Below, in pieces: positions 20,549 to 31,640 of a stretch of DNA of 64,000 bases. Origin of the DNA: Ascarosepion bandense (taxonomy: Eukaryota; Mollusca; Cephalopoda; Sepiida; Sepiidae); the NCBI GenBank assembly GCA_037127315.1, contig JBBBDQ010000754.1, positions 1,213,501-1,277,500 on the forward strand, read 5' to 3'. The position numbers and the translations under genes are program-made. The notes under the pieces are model-generated. The model did not search any database. It was not told the origin of the DNA and saw only the letters and a list, made by a program, of their open reading frames with translations. Position 1 is the first letter of the stretch, and each line of letters begins with the position of its first letter.

Positions 20549-21149
20549 TCGGTTGTAGTGTTAAAAAACAGATCCCCAAAATACTATGTGTGCAATTTTT
20601 GACTAAGTATCTTTGTAAAACTTTCCTTTCAATTTGAGAAAAATAAAACTCACATAAATAAAACTATTAAAATTTCTAGACCCTAATTTAAAATGGCTTA
20701 ATTCTTCATTTATACACGCATATCTGTAAATATCAAGTTATTGATTTGCCAGTTAACAATGTAGGAAATATAACCAAGGAGCATCGCAAGTTGGGGAGGA
20801 ATTTTCCGATTGGCTTGAACAGTGAGAGACATCAGTTAATTTGAGTAGGTCAAACCACAAAAGAGAAGAAGAATTATTGGAATTAAAACATAAAAATATT
20901 TGTATTCGTGGCTGGTTATATTTTTCAGTTTTCCGAAATGTCGTTTTATCTTTTCGGTGCTATGTCGTAAGCGCCAAATCGCTCTCTACAGAAAAGGTAA
21001 CTTAATGCCTCTCCGCAATAACCGAACCTCCAAAGGTTCAGACAATTTATCAACATCTTCCGTAATTTTTTTTCCTTCTCCTCCATCTTTTATATGTCTG
21101 TATTATGCTCTGTTTTAGAGATGTCGGTAACATCGTCGGATTTTCTTGC
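20549..21149. other. No recognised feature
   Basis: A 72-codon frame (20900-21118) shows no domain. Confidence 0.45.
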
Positions 21150-21448
21150 GTTGTGGTGCAGTGGATATCAACTCGGAACTAGGAATCGGGGAGCCGAGTT
21201 CGAATTCCAGCTGTATTCCTTGCTTTCACTTACGCGCAAATACCCTTGGGAAAGGTATTTATCCGTCTCGTCCCTACAGTTATGGGTTAAATAACAGGAC
21301 AGATTGGGTTCTATAGCCTTGGCTGGCAACCAATCTACCGCAGAAAGCAATGGCAAACTACTGCGGGATAAACGTCTGCCCAGTCAGTCATGTCTCTTTC
21401 GAGACATGATCGCCCAAGCGTGTATCACGTATCGCACTTAACTGACTG
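21150..21448 (+). mobile_element. tRNA-derived SINE, complete reference copy
   Basis: A-box-like TGGTGCAGTGG at 21154-21164 and B-box-like GAGTTCGAATTCC at 21196-21208, about 32 bp apart as in tRNA genes. A unique body of ~170 bp follows, then a perfect 8-bp stem hairpin at 21389-21408, then GATCGCCCAAGCGTGTATCA, and the end CACTTAACTGACTGA. The last bases repeat CTGA, possibly a short simple tail. This copy best shows the full element. Confidence 0.88.
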
Positions 21449-21540
21449 ATTATTAGCAAAAATGAAAGGATTATTTTCATGTAAACATGGCTCAAAACTT
21501 TTGTACTTATTGTCTAGGATTCTTGAAAACTTTGTTGGAG

Positions 21541-21620
21541 ACAGATAGATAGATAGATAGATAGATAGATATGAGCAAGTGCTTTTAGATAGATAGATAG
21601 ATAGATATGAATAGAATGAT

Positions 21621-21655
<35 letters not shown>

Positions 21656-21695
21656 TGCATACAATGAGATAGATATAAAACAGATAGATAGATAG

Positions 21696-21730
<35 letters not shown>

Positions 21731-21751
21731 GATAGATATGTGTAGCTTCAC

Positions 21752-21800
<49 letters not shown>

Positions 21801-21810
21801 AAGAAAGAAA
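21541..21810. repeat. Punctuated (GATA)n array with (GAAA)n end
   Basis: GATA runs are interrupted by four different inserts that each start GATATG (for example GATATGAGCAAGTGCTTTTA). In the TATC orientation every insert therefore ends CATATC. A short GAAA run closes the array. Confidence 0.9.
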
Positions 21811-22664
21811 GAAAGAAAGAAATTAATAGGATTGGGATAGATACTTATTTCCCTCAAATTATTTGCGTACTGAACAATTAAATGTTCCGGTGAAGCAAGA
21901 AAATAAATTCTCTTCTCGGGTTTAAATATTCTTATAGTCTTATATAATAAAAAATTAAACTCTAATATAACTCGGATCTTCTTTTGAGTTCTTCAGAATG
22001 TAAAGATTTTTTCCAAGTATCCACAGGATTAGAAATCCACCATTTTCTTAATTATTTACCGAAAATACTGAGAAAGCAAAAGCAGTGTAAAACATTTCAA
22101 TGCACAAAAGAGACGTTTGTCCGTAAAAAGAATCCACTTAGTCGGTACGGAGGCCAGGAGACAGGTGCATAGAGCAGGAATCAGTGGCGTGTGCAGATAA
22201 ATCAAAAAGTGAAGAAAATCTTTAAGATGGCGAATATGCAAAAAGACGTGCGGTGATGTAATGAAAAGAATCGCAGTGAATTTTCCTCTCGCGATCCTTC
22301 AGTTTTTTTTTCTCAGCAAGCCAAGCGTGATAAAATGTCGAAGTCTCCGAAATTCTATAAAGTCCATGAAACTGAGTTTGATAAATAAACAACGACAACT
22401 GACTTTAATCCTGGGCTATTATCTGACTGATTTCATTCAACTTGGCGCAAATGTTCCAAGCAAAGACTTTAAAATCGGTTAATGGATTTTTTTTTTTTTT
22501 TTTTTTGGCGGGCGAAGGCACAGTGCTATAGAGATGTTGTTTTGTAGAAGTGACCTGGACAAAAATGCAGATTTGGTTGATATTCAATTCCAAAAGTTTT
22601 CATTTCTATTAAGTACCCCCTCTGTTGATGCGCTAATCATGTGATTATTTCGTTTAATAACTAA
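21811..22664. other. No recognised feature
   Basis: AT-rich DNA with a T17 run at 22490. Short open frames only. Confidence 0.45.
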
Positions 22665-23352
22665 CTAGCAGTATAGCCCGGCGTTGCTCGGGTGTAATGA
22701 AAGCATTAAAACTAATCCCTAGTCCTGGAGCTGAGACTAAAAAGCAATAGTTGTTTCCATTTAAAGCGAAACCGTGGACTGAAAGAAAAATGAATGAATA
22801 TAAGTCAAATTCTGATTTCCTGGTATCGATATCAAATAAGTTTCTTTCGTCGTAAACTGCATTTTGTAGGCTAAATAAGTCCTCTGAGTAAATGGTATCA
22901 TGGCTGAGACTAAAAACTACAATTATACCTACTTAAAGCCAAACTCGAAGCAAAAACTAAAATAAAAAAGGCTGAAAAAATACAGACATACAGGCAGATA
23001 AACAGACTCACACACAAACATATTGCTTTATATATATATATATATTATCGATTTTCTGCACCATTGTAAGAACTGCAACCTTGAAAGATCTGAATATCGT
23101 TTCTTATGTCTTTGTCTATGAGTGTATCAAATTTGATTAAAATCAGACCACTCCTTCTATAACCCGATTTTTTCGATTATCGATTTTTGCTATTTATCAG
23201 GGATACCTCGACACAAAACCTAGCCAAGAGCACTCGCAGACGCTTATAGTACAACAGTGTAAATTGTCAAGAAAATCGGTTCAGCCGTTTCGGAGTCTAT
23301 AGGTAACGGACACACACACACATAAACACACAGACAAAGTTCCACATACATA
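22665..23352 (-). mobile_element. Helitron-like non-autonomous element
   Basis: On the plus strand it starts at CTAG (22665) with AGCCCGGCGTTGCTCGGGTG, the complement of the terminal hairpin, and runs to CAAAGTTCCACATACAT, the complement of the 5' start. Contains the same internal blocks as 17428-18107. A 20-bp TA run lies inside. Confidence 0.8.
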
Positions 23353-23399
23353 AGTTTACATACAAATCTGACTATACATAAAGTGTATGAATTTCGCTA

Positions 23400-24655
23400 A
23401 AATAGAGGAGTGCAATCCTCTATGTTAGCATATTTTACTCACAGATTTATGTGGGTATGAAATTCTTTTAATGCTTAGTATAACAAAATTTTTAAGGCGG
23501 ATAGTGCATCAATATCTTTTATGGGTATAGTTCTTCAAATCATTTGAAATGCTTAGAACACAAAAATATTTTCCGGGCATCGGGCATCAAATTCTTTTAA
23601 GTGCTTAAGACAGCAAAATATTTTAAGGGGATAGGGCATCAAATTCTTTTAAGTGCTTAAGACAGCAAAATATTTTAAGGGGATAGGGCATCAAATTCTT
23701 TTAAGTGCTTAAGACAGCAAAATATTTTAAGGGGATAGGGCATCAAATTTTTTTAAGTGCTTAAGACAGCAAAATATTTTAAGGAGATAGGGCATCAAAT
23801 TCTTTTAAGTGCTTAAGACAGCAAAATATTTTAAGGGGATAGGGCATCAAATTCTTTTAAGTGCTTAAGACAGCAAAATATTTTCCGGGCATCGGGCATC
23901 AAATTCTTTTAAGTGCTTAAGACAGCAAAATATTTTAAGGGGATAGGGCATCAAATTCTTTTAAGTGCTTAAGACAGCAAAATATTTTAAGGGGATAGGG
24001 CATCAAATTTTTTTAAGTGCTTAAGACAGCAAAATATTTTAAGGAGATATGGCATCAAATTCTTTTAAGTGCTTAAGACAGCAAAATATTTTAAGGGGAT
24101 AGGGCATCAAATTCTTTTAAGTGCTTAAGACAGCAAAATATTTTAAGGGGATAGGGCATCAAAATTCTTTTAAGTGCTTAAGACAGCAAAATATTTTAAG
24201 GGGATAGGGCATCAAATTCTTTTAAGTGCTAAAGACAGCAAAATATTTTAAGGGGATAGGGCATCAAATTCTTTTAAGTGCTTAAGACAGCAAAATATTT
24301 TCCGGGCATCGGGCATCAAATTCTTTTAAGTGCTTAAGACAGCAAAATATTTTAAGGGGATAGGGCATCAAATTCTTTTAAGTGCTTACAACACAAAAAT
24401 ATTTTCCGGGCATCGGGCATCAAATTCTTTTAAGTGCTTAAGACAGCAAAATATTTTAAGGGGATAGGGCATCAAATTCTTTTAAGTGCTTAAGACAGCA
24501 AAATATTTTCCGGGCATCGGGCATCAAATTCTTTTAAGTGCTTAAGACAGCAAAATATTTTAAGGGGATAGGGCATCAAATTTTTTTAACGGCATACGTT
24601 ATCAAATTTTCGAAATGTTTAGAAGACACCAAAATCTTTTAAGGGCTTAGTTATA
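23400..24655. repeat. 52-bp satellite, about 20 clean units
   Basis: The unit is CATCAAATTCTTTTAAGTGC, TTAAGACAGCAAAATATTTT plus a 12-bp end. CATC recurs at 23585, 23637 and on in 52-bp steps to about 24585, with one 1-bp slip near 24160. Two end types alternate irregularly: AAGGGGATAGGG and CCGGGCATCGGG. Outer units (23400-23580 and 24586-24655) are decayed, as expected when turnover is confined to the centre. A 260-bp (five-unit) block is duplicated (see findings). Confidence 0.95.
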
Positions 24656-24822
24656 TTTTTTTTATTTATAATCGTATCGCCCCAAGCAAGGCATTTTACT
24701 ACCACTGTTGAGCAAGAGGTTACATAGAAGGTAAGTTATGAGTAAGAGGGACAGGTTACAGGGGTGTCAAGAAAAGGGTAGGAGAAGGATGAGAATATTG
24801 ATGAGTGGACGAAGAACAGAGC

Positions 24823-24859
<37 letters not shown>

Positions 24860-25105
24860 GATGAAAGTTAGTGAGATAGGAGATAACTATTGACTTTACA
24901 TTTGAATTCGTGAAGATTGTAGACGTCGGGAAAGTAAGTAAACGGAAGTGAATTCCACTAGCAGGAAGTGCGAGAGAAGAAGCTGATAGAGTAGAATTTT
25001 TTATTTACAATTTATTGGTTTTACAGTAAAAGGGTAGGACCTTGTTGCTAATCCTGTGTCTCGAGCAAATTCATGTATGTAGTGTACCAATTCTTTCTAG
25101 ATTTT
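24656..25105 (-). pseudogene. Family A LINE 3' end
   Basis: The plus strand starts with the complement of the LINE tail (AATCGTATCGCCCCAAGCAA, GGCATTTTACTACC) and extends through the C-terminal codons to GGTTTTACAGTAAAAGGGTA, GGACC (complement of the SHPFTVKP codons). Frames are broken. Contains a (GA)n run at 24826-24856. The 52-bp satellite resumes at 25106, so this copy is inserted in the satellite. Confidence 0.82.
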
Positions 25106-25165
25106 AGAGCACCAAAATATTTTATATACTTGGGTCACCATTTTTCTTAAATGCTTAGAGTCTCG
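25106..25165. repeat. Resumed, decayed 52-bp satellite
   Basis: AGCACCAAAATATTTTATAT and TTTCTTAAATGCTTAGAG resemble the satellite unit (AGCAAAATATTTT, TTTTAAGTGCTTAAGA). Confidence 0.55.
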
Positions 25166-25715
25166 CTGGGCTCTAATTCAACCCTAGGTAGAGATAAAAA
25201 TTAATCGGATTTATAACTGAGTCATGATTAGGATTAGACTCAAGTCGTTAAGAATCCACCCAAAGGATTTAATTTGCTATAAACTACTCGGGTGTATAAT
25301 TCCTGCCCAAGCTATCATATCAATTACTTATTTTTTATTCTACCTAATTTCATTTAAATTTGCAAAACATGAAATTAATAGTTTTACTTCGTATTTTATC
25401 GTTTTAAACGATAATAATATTTTAGTTCTTTAATTTTCAAAGAAAGAAAAATTACCCCAGGATACAAGGTCTAGTGGATGGAAGCATTCATTGAAGTATT
25501 CTAGTGACTTGACACAATGATTTATTTCTGTTTTTAAGAAATCAAAAGTACATATTTAAAAATATATTCTTTAAGAAGAAGTAAAACATGTCCTGAATAA
25601 CTATGATACTATTCATTAGTCACCACACTATTACCATGTTACCACATACCAATTTATAATCCAATGAAATAGAATGTTCGTCAAGTCGTTTCCTTCTCTA
25701 TTGCATGATAATATC
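25166..25715. other. No recognised feature
   Basis: AT-rich. A 69-codon frame at 25224-25433 has no recognisable domain. Confidence 0.45.
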
Positions 25716-26230
25716 TGTTTTATTTTTATAATCATATCGCCCCAACCAAGGCATTGTACTCCCATTGTTTTGCAGGGGATTACATAGGAGGAAAGTTATG
25801 AGAAAGAGTGACAGGTTATAGGGGATATCAGGAAGTGGGCAAGAGAAAGATGAGAATAATGATTGGAGTGAAGTTGACGTAGAAAGGAGCATGACAGAGA
25901 GGATGCAGGTTAGTGAGATAGAAGATGACTATTGACTTTTACATTTAAATTCTTGAAGATTGTAGCTGTCGGCGAAGCAAGTAAGTGAAAGAGATTTCCA
26001 CAGGCAGGACGTGCGAGAATAGAAGCTGATGGAGTAGAATTTGCGTTTACAATTTATTGGTTTCACAGTAAAAGTGTAGAACCTACTTGCTAATCTTGTG
26101 GTCTAGTAAATTCATATATAGTGGACACCAGTGAGCTAAGTTTATCGGAGCAGAAATCGTGAAAGTATTTGTAGAAGAGACACAGGGTTTCGACAGAAGA
26201 TTTGCAGCTTCATTCAGTGACGTTGACAAA
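25716..26230 (-). pseudogene. Family A LINE 3' end
   Basis: The plus strand starts TTTTATAATCATATCGCCCC, AACCAAGGCATTG (tail complement) and reaches codons near the CSDELSSLV and ASLCLFYKYF blocks (GAAAGTATTTGTAGAAGAGA at about 26160). Frames broken. Confidence 0.8.
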
Positions 26231-26540
26231 CATTTATTTTCTTTTTTTTATTCAGCTCATGGAAGCAAAAAGATTGTTGATAAAGTATCATAAGAAGCAT
26301 AAGAAACAAAATTTTCTATCCATTGTGAAATTAATCGAGTAGATCTCATCTGAAAATTTGGATATAGTGATAGTTTATCAATAGACTAGAAGAAAGAGAC
26401 CGTAGTGTGGAAAATAAGTTTTTACACAAAGACTGTTTAAATGATTTTGAACACTATCAAGGCTGAAACGTGACGTTCGACCCACTATCGTCCAGAGCTT
26501 AAGACACAGTAAAGGCTTTAGATGAAGACGCCCTGTTTTT
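26231..26540. other. No recognised feature
   Basis: Nothing recognised between two LINE ends. Confidence 0.45.
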
Positions 26541-27255
26541 TTTATTGGTTCACCAAAAGTGAGGCAGTAGTGCCAGTAATGCGCAAGGGGATATCATAAG
26601 AGTAAAAGATTTGGACAGGAAGAAAGTGAAGAGTAAGAAGAACCAGTTACATGGAGTGTCAAAGAAAGGGCAAGAATAGGAGGAAAACACAGTTGCGAAG
26701 GCAGAGAGAAAGGAAAAGAGCAAAATATGCAGAGTGATGTAGAAAGAACTAGAGTCAAGTGGATAAGATATGGGAATTAACATTACTTTTAAATTCCTCG
26801 AGGTTGTAGCCGTCAGGAAAGCAAGTATATAGAAGGGAGTTCCACAGACGGAAAGTGCGAGAAAAGAAGCTGGCGGAGTAGAATTGTCGGCTGCATTTGG
26901 TTGATCTAACTGTAAATGGGTGGGACCCAGTTGCCATCCTGGTTGCATGAGTAAACTCCTTTGGCAGTGGTACCAATGACTTAAGTTCGTCGGAGCAGAA
27001 GCCATGAAAATATCTATAGAACAGACAGAGGGAAGCCACATCCCGTCGGTGAGAAAGTGGTTGGAGTCGAGCCGCCAAGTCGGTACCTATCACATTACGG
27101 ATTCTCTTTTGGAGCCTGTCGAAATCATTGAGATGAACAGAGAGGGGCGACTGACCATATATGACAACAGTATTCTATGCACGGACAGATGGTTGCTTTG
27201 TATATGTGCAAGATGGATGCAGGCTGAGAAAACCTCCTGGACGACACAGTGACCC
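26541..27255 (-). pseudogene. Family A-related LINE, variant subfamily
   Basis: The minus frame 27093-26755 encodes IGTDLAARLQPLSHRRDVAS, LCLFYRYFHGFCSDELKSLV, EFTHATRMATGSHPFTVRST and FFSRTFRLWNSLLYTCFPDG then YNLEEFKSNVNSHILST, a nearly clean C-terminus of about 110 codons. The upstream part (to 27245) continues toward the HIWS region with stops. The 3' tail differs from other copies (complement of TTTTTTTATTGGTTCACCAA, poly-A-like). With 42013-42370 it shares the codons for ATR.ATGS and the AACCAAATGCAG string, marking a second subfamily. Confidence 0.88.
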
Positions 27256-27319
27256 AACCCTCCTAGCAGTGGATTTTGAAATTGAAAAGCAAAGCTTAGC
27301 GAGTTGATTTTGTTATTGT

Positions 27320-27600
27320 TGTGGGGAGTTACCCACTTAATAATGAACTCTTCTTTGCCTATATTAACTGAGAGTTCATTACTCTCGAGGACGTGTGCAG
27401 GAGTGAGAGAGACTCTCGTGAGGACTCTTGTTTGGAGTGAGAAAGGACGACAGAGACTCTGGTTCCCTGTACAACTTCGGTTCAGCGCAAGCCATTATTA
27501 CATTCCTCTTTATATCTCTTTGTATCTCTTTGTATTTGTTTGTATTTCTTCTTGACGTAATACATGTTCGTGAACCTACCACCTTCTTGACTTATTATTT
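27320..27600 (+). mobile_element. Candidate LTR of a Ty3/gypsy-type retrotransposon
   Basis: Starts TGTGGGGAGTTACCCAC and ends just before a primer-binding-site-like sequence. The interior has GAGTGAGAGAGACTCTCGTG and CTTTTTATATCT-type AT-rich parts, but no clear TATA box or polyadenylation signal. The case rests mainly on the site at 27603. No second LTR or internal coding region follows; the sequence changes within about 20 bp. Confidence 0.4.
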
Positions 27601-27602
27601 TA

Positions 27603-27617
27603 TGGTCCCATACCGGG
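27603..27617 (+). promoter_or_regulatory. Primer-binding-site-like sequence (tRNA-Glu type)
   Basis: TGGTCCCATACCGGG is, apart from one missing T, complementary to the 3' end expected for animal tRNA-Glu (…CCCGGTATGGGAACCA). The tRNA sequence is recalled, not searched. Position right after a candidate LTR supports the reading. Confidence 0.45.
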
Positions 27618-27639
27618 TCCATATTACTTATGTATATCA

Positions 27640-28009
27640 AATAGACTTTAGAAATTTAAAAGGTTGCAGATTGGATGTATGCATTAGTCTAAAACTATGC
27701 TTTTTGAAAAATTCCCCCAGAAATTACGAAATTGCTATTCTGCTGACCAACCTTGGCGCATTTTGCTTTGCCTATCTCAGTTGGCATTGGTTCAAATTAA
27801 TGAAACCAGTGGCTTCAGAGTTACCATTTATTATTTTATCTGGAGTGCCGTTTTCCTAGTTAGAGAAAAGCAAATAGGACAAGTTCAGGTTTCAAGAACA
27901 TCTTTAATAGACAAAAATAAAATCATAAAAAAATGAAAAGAAAAACTGGACAGAAATCAGAGAATTCAAATATAGTCCAACAAAGTATGTCAGAAATTGC
28001 GAGGTTGTA
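27640..28009. other. No recognised feature
   Basis: An open frame of 143 codons spans 27428-27859 across the candidate LTR and this region. It shows no domain and begins inside the LTR, so I do not call a gene. Confidence 0.4.
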
Positions 28010-28222
28010 AACAATACCAGGTTGGGAAACTGGCGCGGGATATTCTTCTCTCAATGAGGGCGAATGCGCCTCTCTCAAGCCGTGGTAGGTAACCCATCTA
28101 GTGAGGGTGTCACGATAAAAAACACCCTTGGTAGCTCTAGCAAAGCATCAAGTATTCAGCTACTGACAAGATTTTGAATCTCGACCGAGGCGGCAGGATG
28201 ATGATGATGATGATGATGATGT
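28010..28222 (+). mobile_element. 3' end of an unassigned retroelement with (GAT)n tail
   Basis: A GC-richer block (TTGGGAAACTGGCGCGGGAT, CCGTGGTAGGTAACCCATCT, CGACCGAGGCGGCAGG) ends in nine GAT/ATG repeats. A non-coding, GC-rich 3' UTR followed by a triplet tail is the usual end of an I/R1-type LINE or a SINE. Only this copy is present here. Confidence 0.5.
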
Positions 28223-28855
28223 CAGAAATACTTACGTATAGTACGCGTATCAAAAACGGGGAATGATTGCGGGTTTAGTAATTTTATGGAGAAATTCTTA
28301 GATTTGAACCCGATTTCCAGAATAGAACCTCTGAGAAATGTTTTCGAAATAAATAGATCGCATTCACAATTTTTTAAGCTTTCTTCGGTTTAAGTTAATT
28401 TATGTAAATTATCTTTGTATTTATGGAATATATGAATCATCACTATAACATAATTTGCCCGGAAACTAAGGGGATTAGGGAGAAGACATATCCCCTATCT
28501 GTAAAAATTACAAGTTACAGATGTATCGACGACCCCCTTGTAAATGGTGAGGAGGCGTCAATGACCTATATTCCACGGGGAGCGATGAAGTTTATGATTA
28601 AGACTCTAATATATAAGTAGACAAGCTGCGTCTAACTCGTAAGTTTTCAAGAACAAATCAAATCTCTTCGACGCTGATAGATTATGATATTAAGTATAGC
28701 TGATTATGTGTTCAGAAGAATTAGCGTTACCAAATCCTGTAAAATTGAGTTACAATATTACCGAACGACATTGCGATATAAACATATAGAAATATTCAAC
28801 GAATACACTATTCTGTCAAATTGTTTCCTCCTGTGATAGCTGAGCTACAATATGA
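28223..28855. other. No recognised feature
   Basis: A 65-codon frame (28423-28620) is not recognised. Confidence 0.4.
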
Positions 28856-29850
28856 TTTTTTTAATCATATCACCCCGAGCAAGGCGGTAACGCCACTGAT
28901 GTGCAGGGGGCAACGTCAGAGTGAAAGGATTGGAAAAGAGAAAGCCGGAAACCACTTCCTAAACAGGGATCAAGGGATGAGCCTCTACACCTGTACAATA
29001 GACGTGGGTGGAGTGTGAACCGGGCGATAGTTTAGTCTATCTACTCCAATGGAAAAAAAAAATGAAAAAGAGAAAAGACAGAAAAGTGAAAAGATTGGAA
29101 AAGAGAAAGCCGGAAACCACATCCTAAACAGGGAACAAGGGATGAGCCTCTACACCTGTACAATAGACGTGGGTGGAGTGTGAACCGGGTGATAATTTAG
29201 TCTATCTACTCCAATTGAAAAAAAAAATGAAAAAGAAGAAAAAAGGAAAAGATAATGGAAAAGATTGGAAAAGAGAAAGCCGGAAACCACATCCTGAACA
29301 GGGAACAAGGGATGAGCCTCTACACCTGTACAATAGACGTGGGTGGAGTGTGAACCGGGCGATAGTTTAGTCTATCTACTCCAATTGAAAAACAAAATGA
29401 AAAAGAGAAAAAAAGAAAAGTGAAAAGATTTGGAAAAGAGAAAGCCGGAAACCACATCCTAAACAGGGAACAAGGGATGAGCCTCTACACCTGTACAATA
29501 GACGTGGGTGGAGTGTGAACCGGGCGATAGTTTAGTCTTTCTACTCCAATTGAAAAAAATGACAAAGAAAAAAAAGGAAAAGATAAGTGAAAAGATTGGA
29601 AAAGAGAAAGCCGGAAACCACATCCTAAACAGGGAACAAGGGATGAGCCTCTACACCTGTACAACAGAGGTGGGTGGAGTGTGAACCGGGTGATAATTTA
29701 GTCTATCTACTCCAATTGAAAAAATATGAAAAAGAAAAAATAAAGGAGAGTGAAAAGATTAGAAAAGAGAAAGCCGGAAATCACATCCTAAACAGGGAAC
29801 AAGGGATGAGCCTCTACACCTGTTCAGTAGACGTCGGTGGAGTGTGAATA
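28856..29850 (-). mobile_element. Modular element: six monomers plus LINE-like tail
   Basis: The plus strand begins with the tail (TTAATCATATCACCCCGAGC, AAGGCGGTAACGCCACTGAT). Six monomers follow, starting near 28925, 29092, 29262, 29425, 29592 and 29755, each with GAAAAGAGAAAGCCGGAAA, GATGAGCCTCTACACCTG and GGGTGGAGTGTGAACCGGG. Monomers are separated by A-rich spacers of variable length (GAAAAAGAGAAA types), which explains the 163-170 bp spacing. The last monomer is cut at GGTGGAGTGTGAA. Monomers are nearly identical, so amplification is recent. Confidence 0.88.
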
Positions 29851-30435
29851 TCTTCGACGATTGGAGGTAACGTTAAAATTAAACGTTTTAACAATAGGAG
29901 TTTAGCCTAAATGATCGTCCGCAGAGGTGTGAGATAAGTTAAACATTGAACGATAAAAAACATAAAGATAGACATGCTTAACAGTGGAAGAGAAACTTTA
30001 AAAAACGGTCTCAACAATTGGAAATAAGTTGAAAATCGACGTCCATGACGGCACGAGCTAAACTTAAAAAAGCAACGTCCACGGCCATTTTTAAGCTTTC
30101 TTCCAACCATAGACGACGTTCTTTTTCATCCTCACCACCAACTGTCAAGGACTTACCTTTTTAATGTTCGCACTCACCGTCAAAGACGTTCATTCTTAAG
30201 CTTAGCTTCCACCGTAGAGAACGTTCAATTAAGCTTAGCTCTGATTATCGAAGACGTCCCTTTTTAAGCTTTTATACACTATCATCGAGAGCGTGCCCTT
30301 TTAAATTTAGCTCCGATTGTTGAAAACGTTCTTTTTAAGCTTACTTCCGTTTGTCGAAAGTGTTAATTTTGAAGCATACATCCATCGTCGATGTTTTGCG
30401 TTTTTCTGATCATAGAGAAGATTAAAAAAATATAT
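29851..30435. repeat. Decayed ~48-bp satellite
   Basis: Words of the type TTTTTAAGCTTAGCTCCGAT and GTCGAAGACGTTC recur about every 45-60 bp (for example around 30090, 30195, 30232, 30272 and 30335). The left part (29860-30060) is in weaker, partly inverted form (GGTAACGTTAAAATTAAACG). No two units are alike, so the array is old. Confidence 0.65.
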
Positions 30436-30439
30436 AATA

Positions 30440-30812
30440 ACTTTTATTTAATCATATCACCCCAAGCAAGGCATTCCACTGCCACTATAGCGCAGGGTGG
30501 GGTGACATAGAGCGATTGGATATAGGAAATGTCAGAAGGAGTGTGATAGACGAGTAAGGAGGTATATAGGAAGAGTGTTTGAGAGAATGGGTGCGAGTTA
30601 GTGTGTTAGCATGTGTCTATTGACATTACAATTATACTCCTGGAGGTTGTAGCCGTCGGGGAAGCAAGCATGCGGAAGGGAATTCCACAGGCGGGAAGTG
30701 CGAGAAACGAAGCTGTTGGAGTAGAAATTGCGGTTACATTTCATCGGTTTCACTGTAAAAGGGTGGGACCTAGTTGCTAATCTAGTATCTCGTGTAAATT
30801 CATACCTAGGGG
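30440..30812 (-). pseudogene. Family A LINE 3' end
   Basis: The minus frame encodes EFTRDTRLATRSHPFTVKPM, KCNRNFYSNSFVSRTSRLWN and SLPHACFPDGYNLQEYNCNV then NRHMLTH and a stop at 30598. The tail complement is AATCATATCACCCCAAGCAA, GGCATTCCACTGCC. The 5' truncation at about 30812 abuts the ~61-bp satellite. Confidence 0.88.
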
Positions 30813-31285
30813 AACTCATAATTTTAATTTCATTTTTATTAAAAGAGGTCATGTTTAAAAAAGAGCGTATTTCAAACATATTTGTAAAAGAGTATACTTC
30901 AGGTACATTTAAAATTCTGTTTATACTGAGAACAGATGGTGTGCATTTCATTCATATTTGAAATTCCATTTAACTGGACAACAGAGAATATTCGAAAAAG
31001 AATATATCTCACTCATATTTCGAATTCCGTTTCTACAGACACAGAGAATGTTTGGAAAATATTACAGTCAATATTTGCAATTTTATTTTTACAGAAAAAA
31101 GAGAATGTTTGTAAAAATGATGTGTTTCAATCACCCTTGTAAATCGATGTGTCTGGTTATATTTCTCTCTTATTTGTAATTTTGTTTCGATGAACAACAG
31201 AAGATGTTTAAAAAGCTGTGTATTTTAATCATATCTGTAATTCCATTTATATGGACAGAAGAATATACTCAGAAAAGGTTACCGT
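30813..31285. repeat. ~61-bp satellite, block 1
   Basis: Recurring words CATATTTGTAATTCC.TTT and GAGAATGTT.GGAAAA at about 60-bp spacing (for example near 30955, 31017, 31077, 31140, 31173). Same unit as blocks at 33860-35095 and 37681-38790. Confidence 0.85.
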
Positions 31286-31640
31286 TCACTAATATTTTTT
31301 AATAATCATATCGCTCCAAGAAAGGCAGTTTACTGTGTTGCGCGGGCGGGGGGTTACATAGGAGGACAGTTTTGAGAAAGAGTGAGAGGTAATAGGGGGT
31401 GTCAGGAAGTGCATAAGAGAAAGATGAGAATACTGATGAGAGTTGAGTGGCCGGAGAAAAGAGCATGAGAGAGAGAGAGGATGCAAGTTAAAGATAGGAG
31501 ATGACTATTGACTTTATATTTCATTTCAGGAAGATAGCTGTCAGGAAAGCAAGTAAATGGAAGATGATTCCACAGGCGGGAAGTGCGAGAAAAGAAGATG
31601 AGCGGGTAGAAGTTAAGTTTACATTTTATTGGTTTCACAG

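Noticed and set aside
21150..21225. tRNA gene
   Set aside because: A and B boxes are present but acceptor and anticodon stems do not pair; the sequence is the head of a SINE with many copies.
22405..22593. Short minus-strand frame with a lysine run
   Set aside because: The lysines come from a T17 run on the plus strand; no further support.
23400..24655. Possible CRISPR array because of regular spacing
   Set aside because: Units are contiguous 52-bp satellite monomers without unique spacers, in a eukaryotic context.
27428..27859. 143-codon host gene
   Set aside because: It begins inside the candidate LTR, crosses the primer-site-like sequence and has no recognisable domain.
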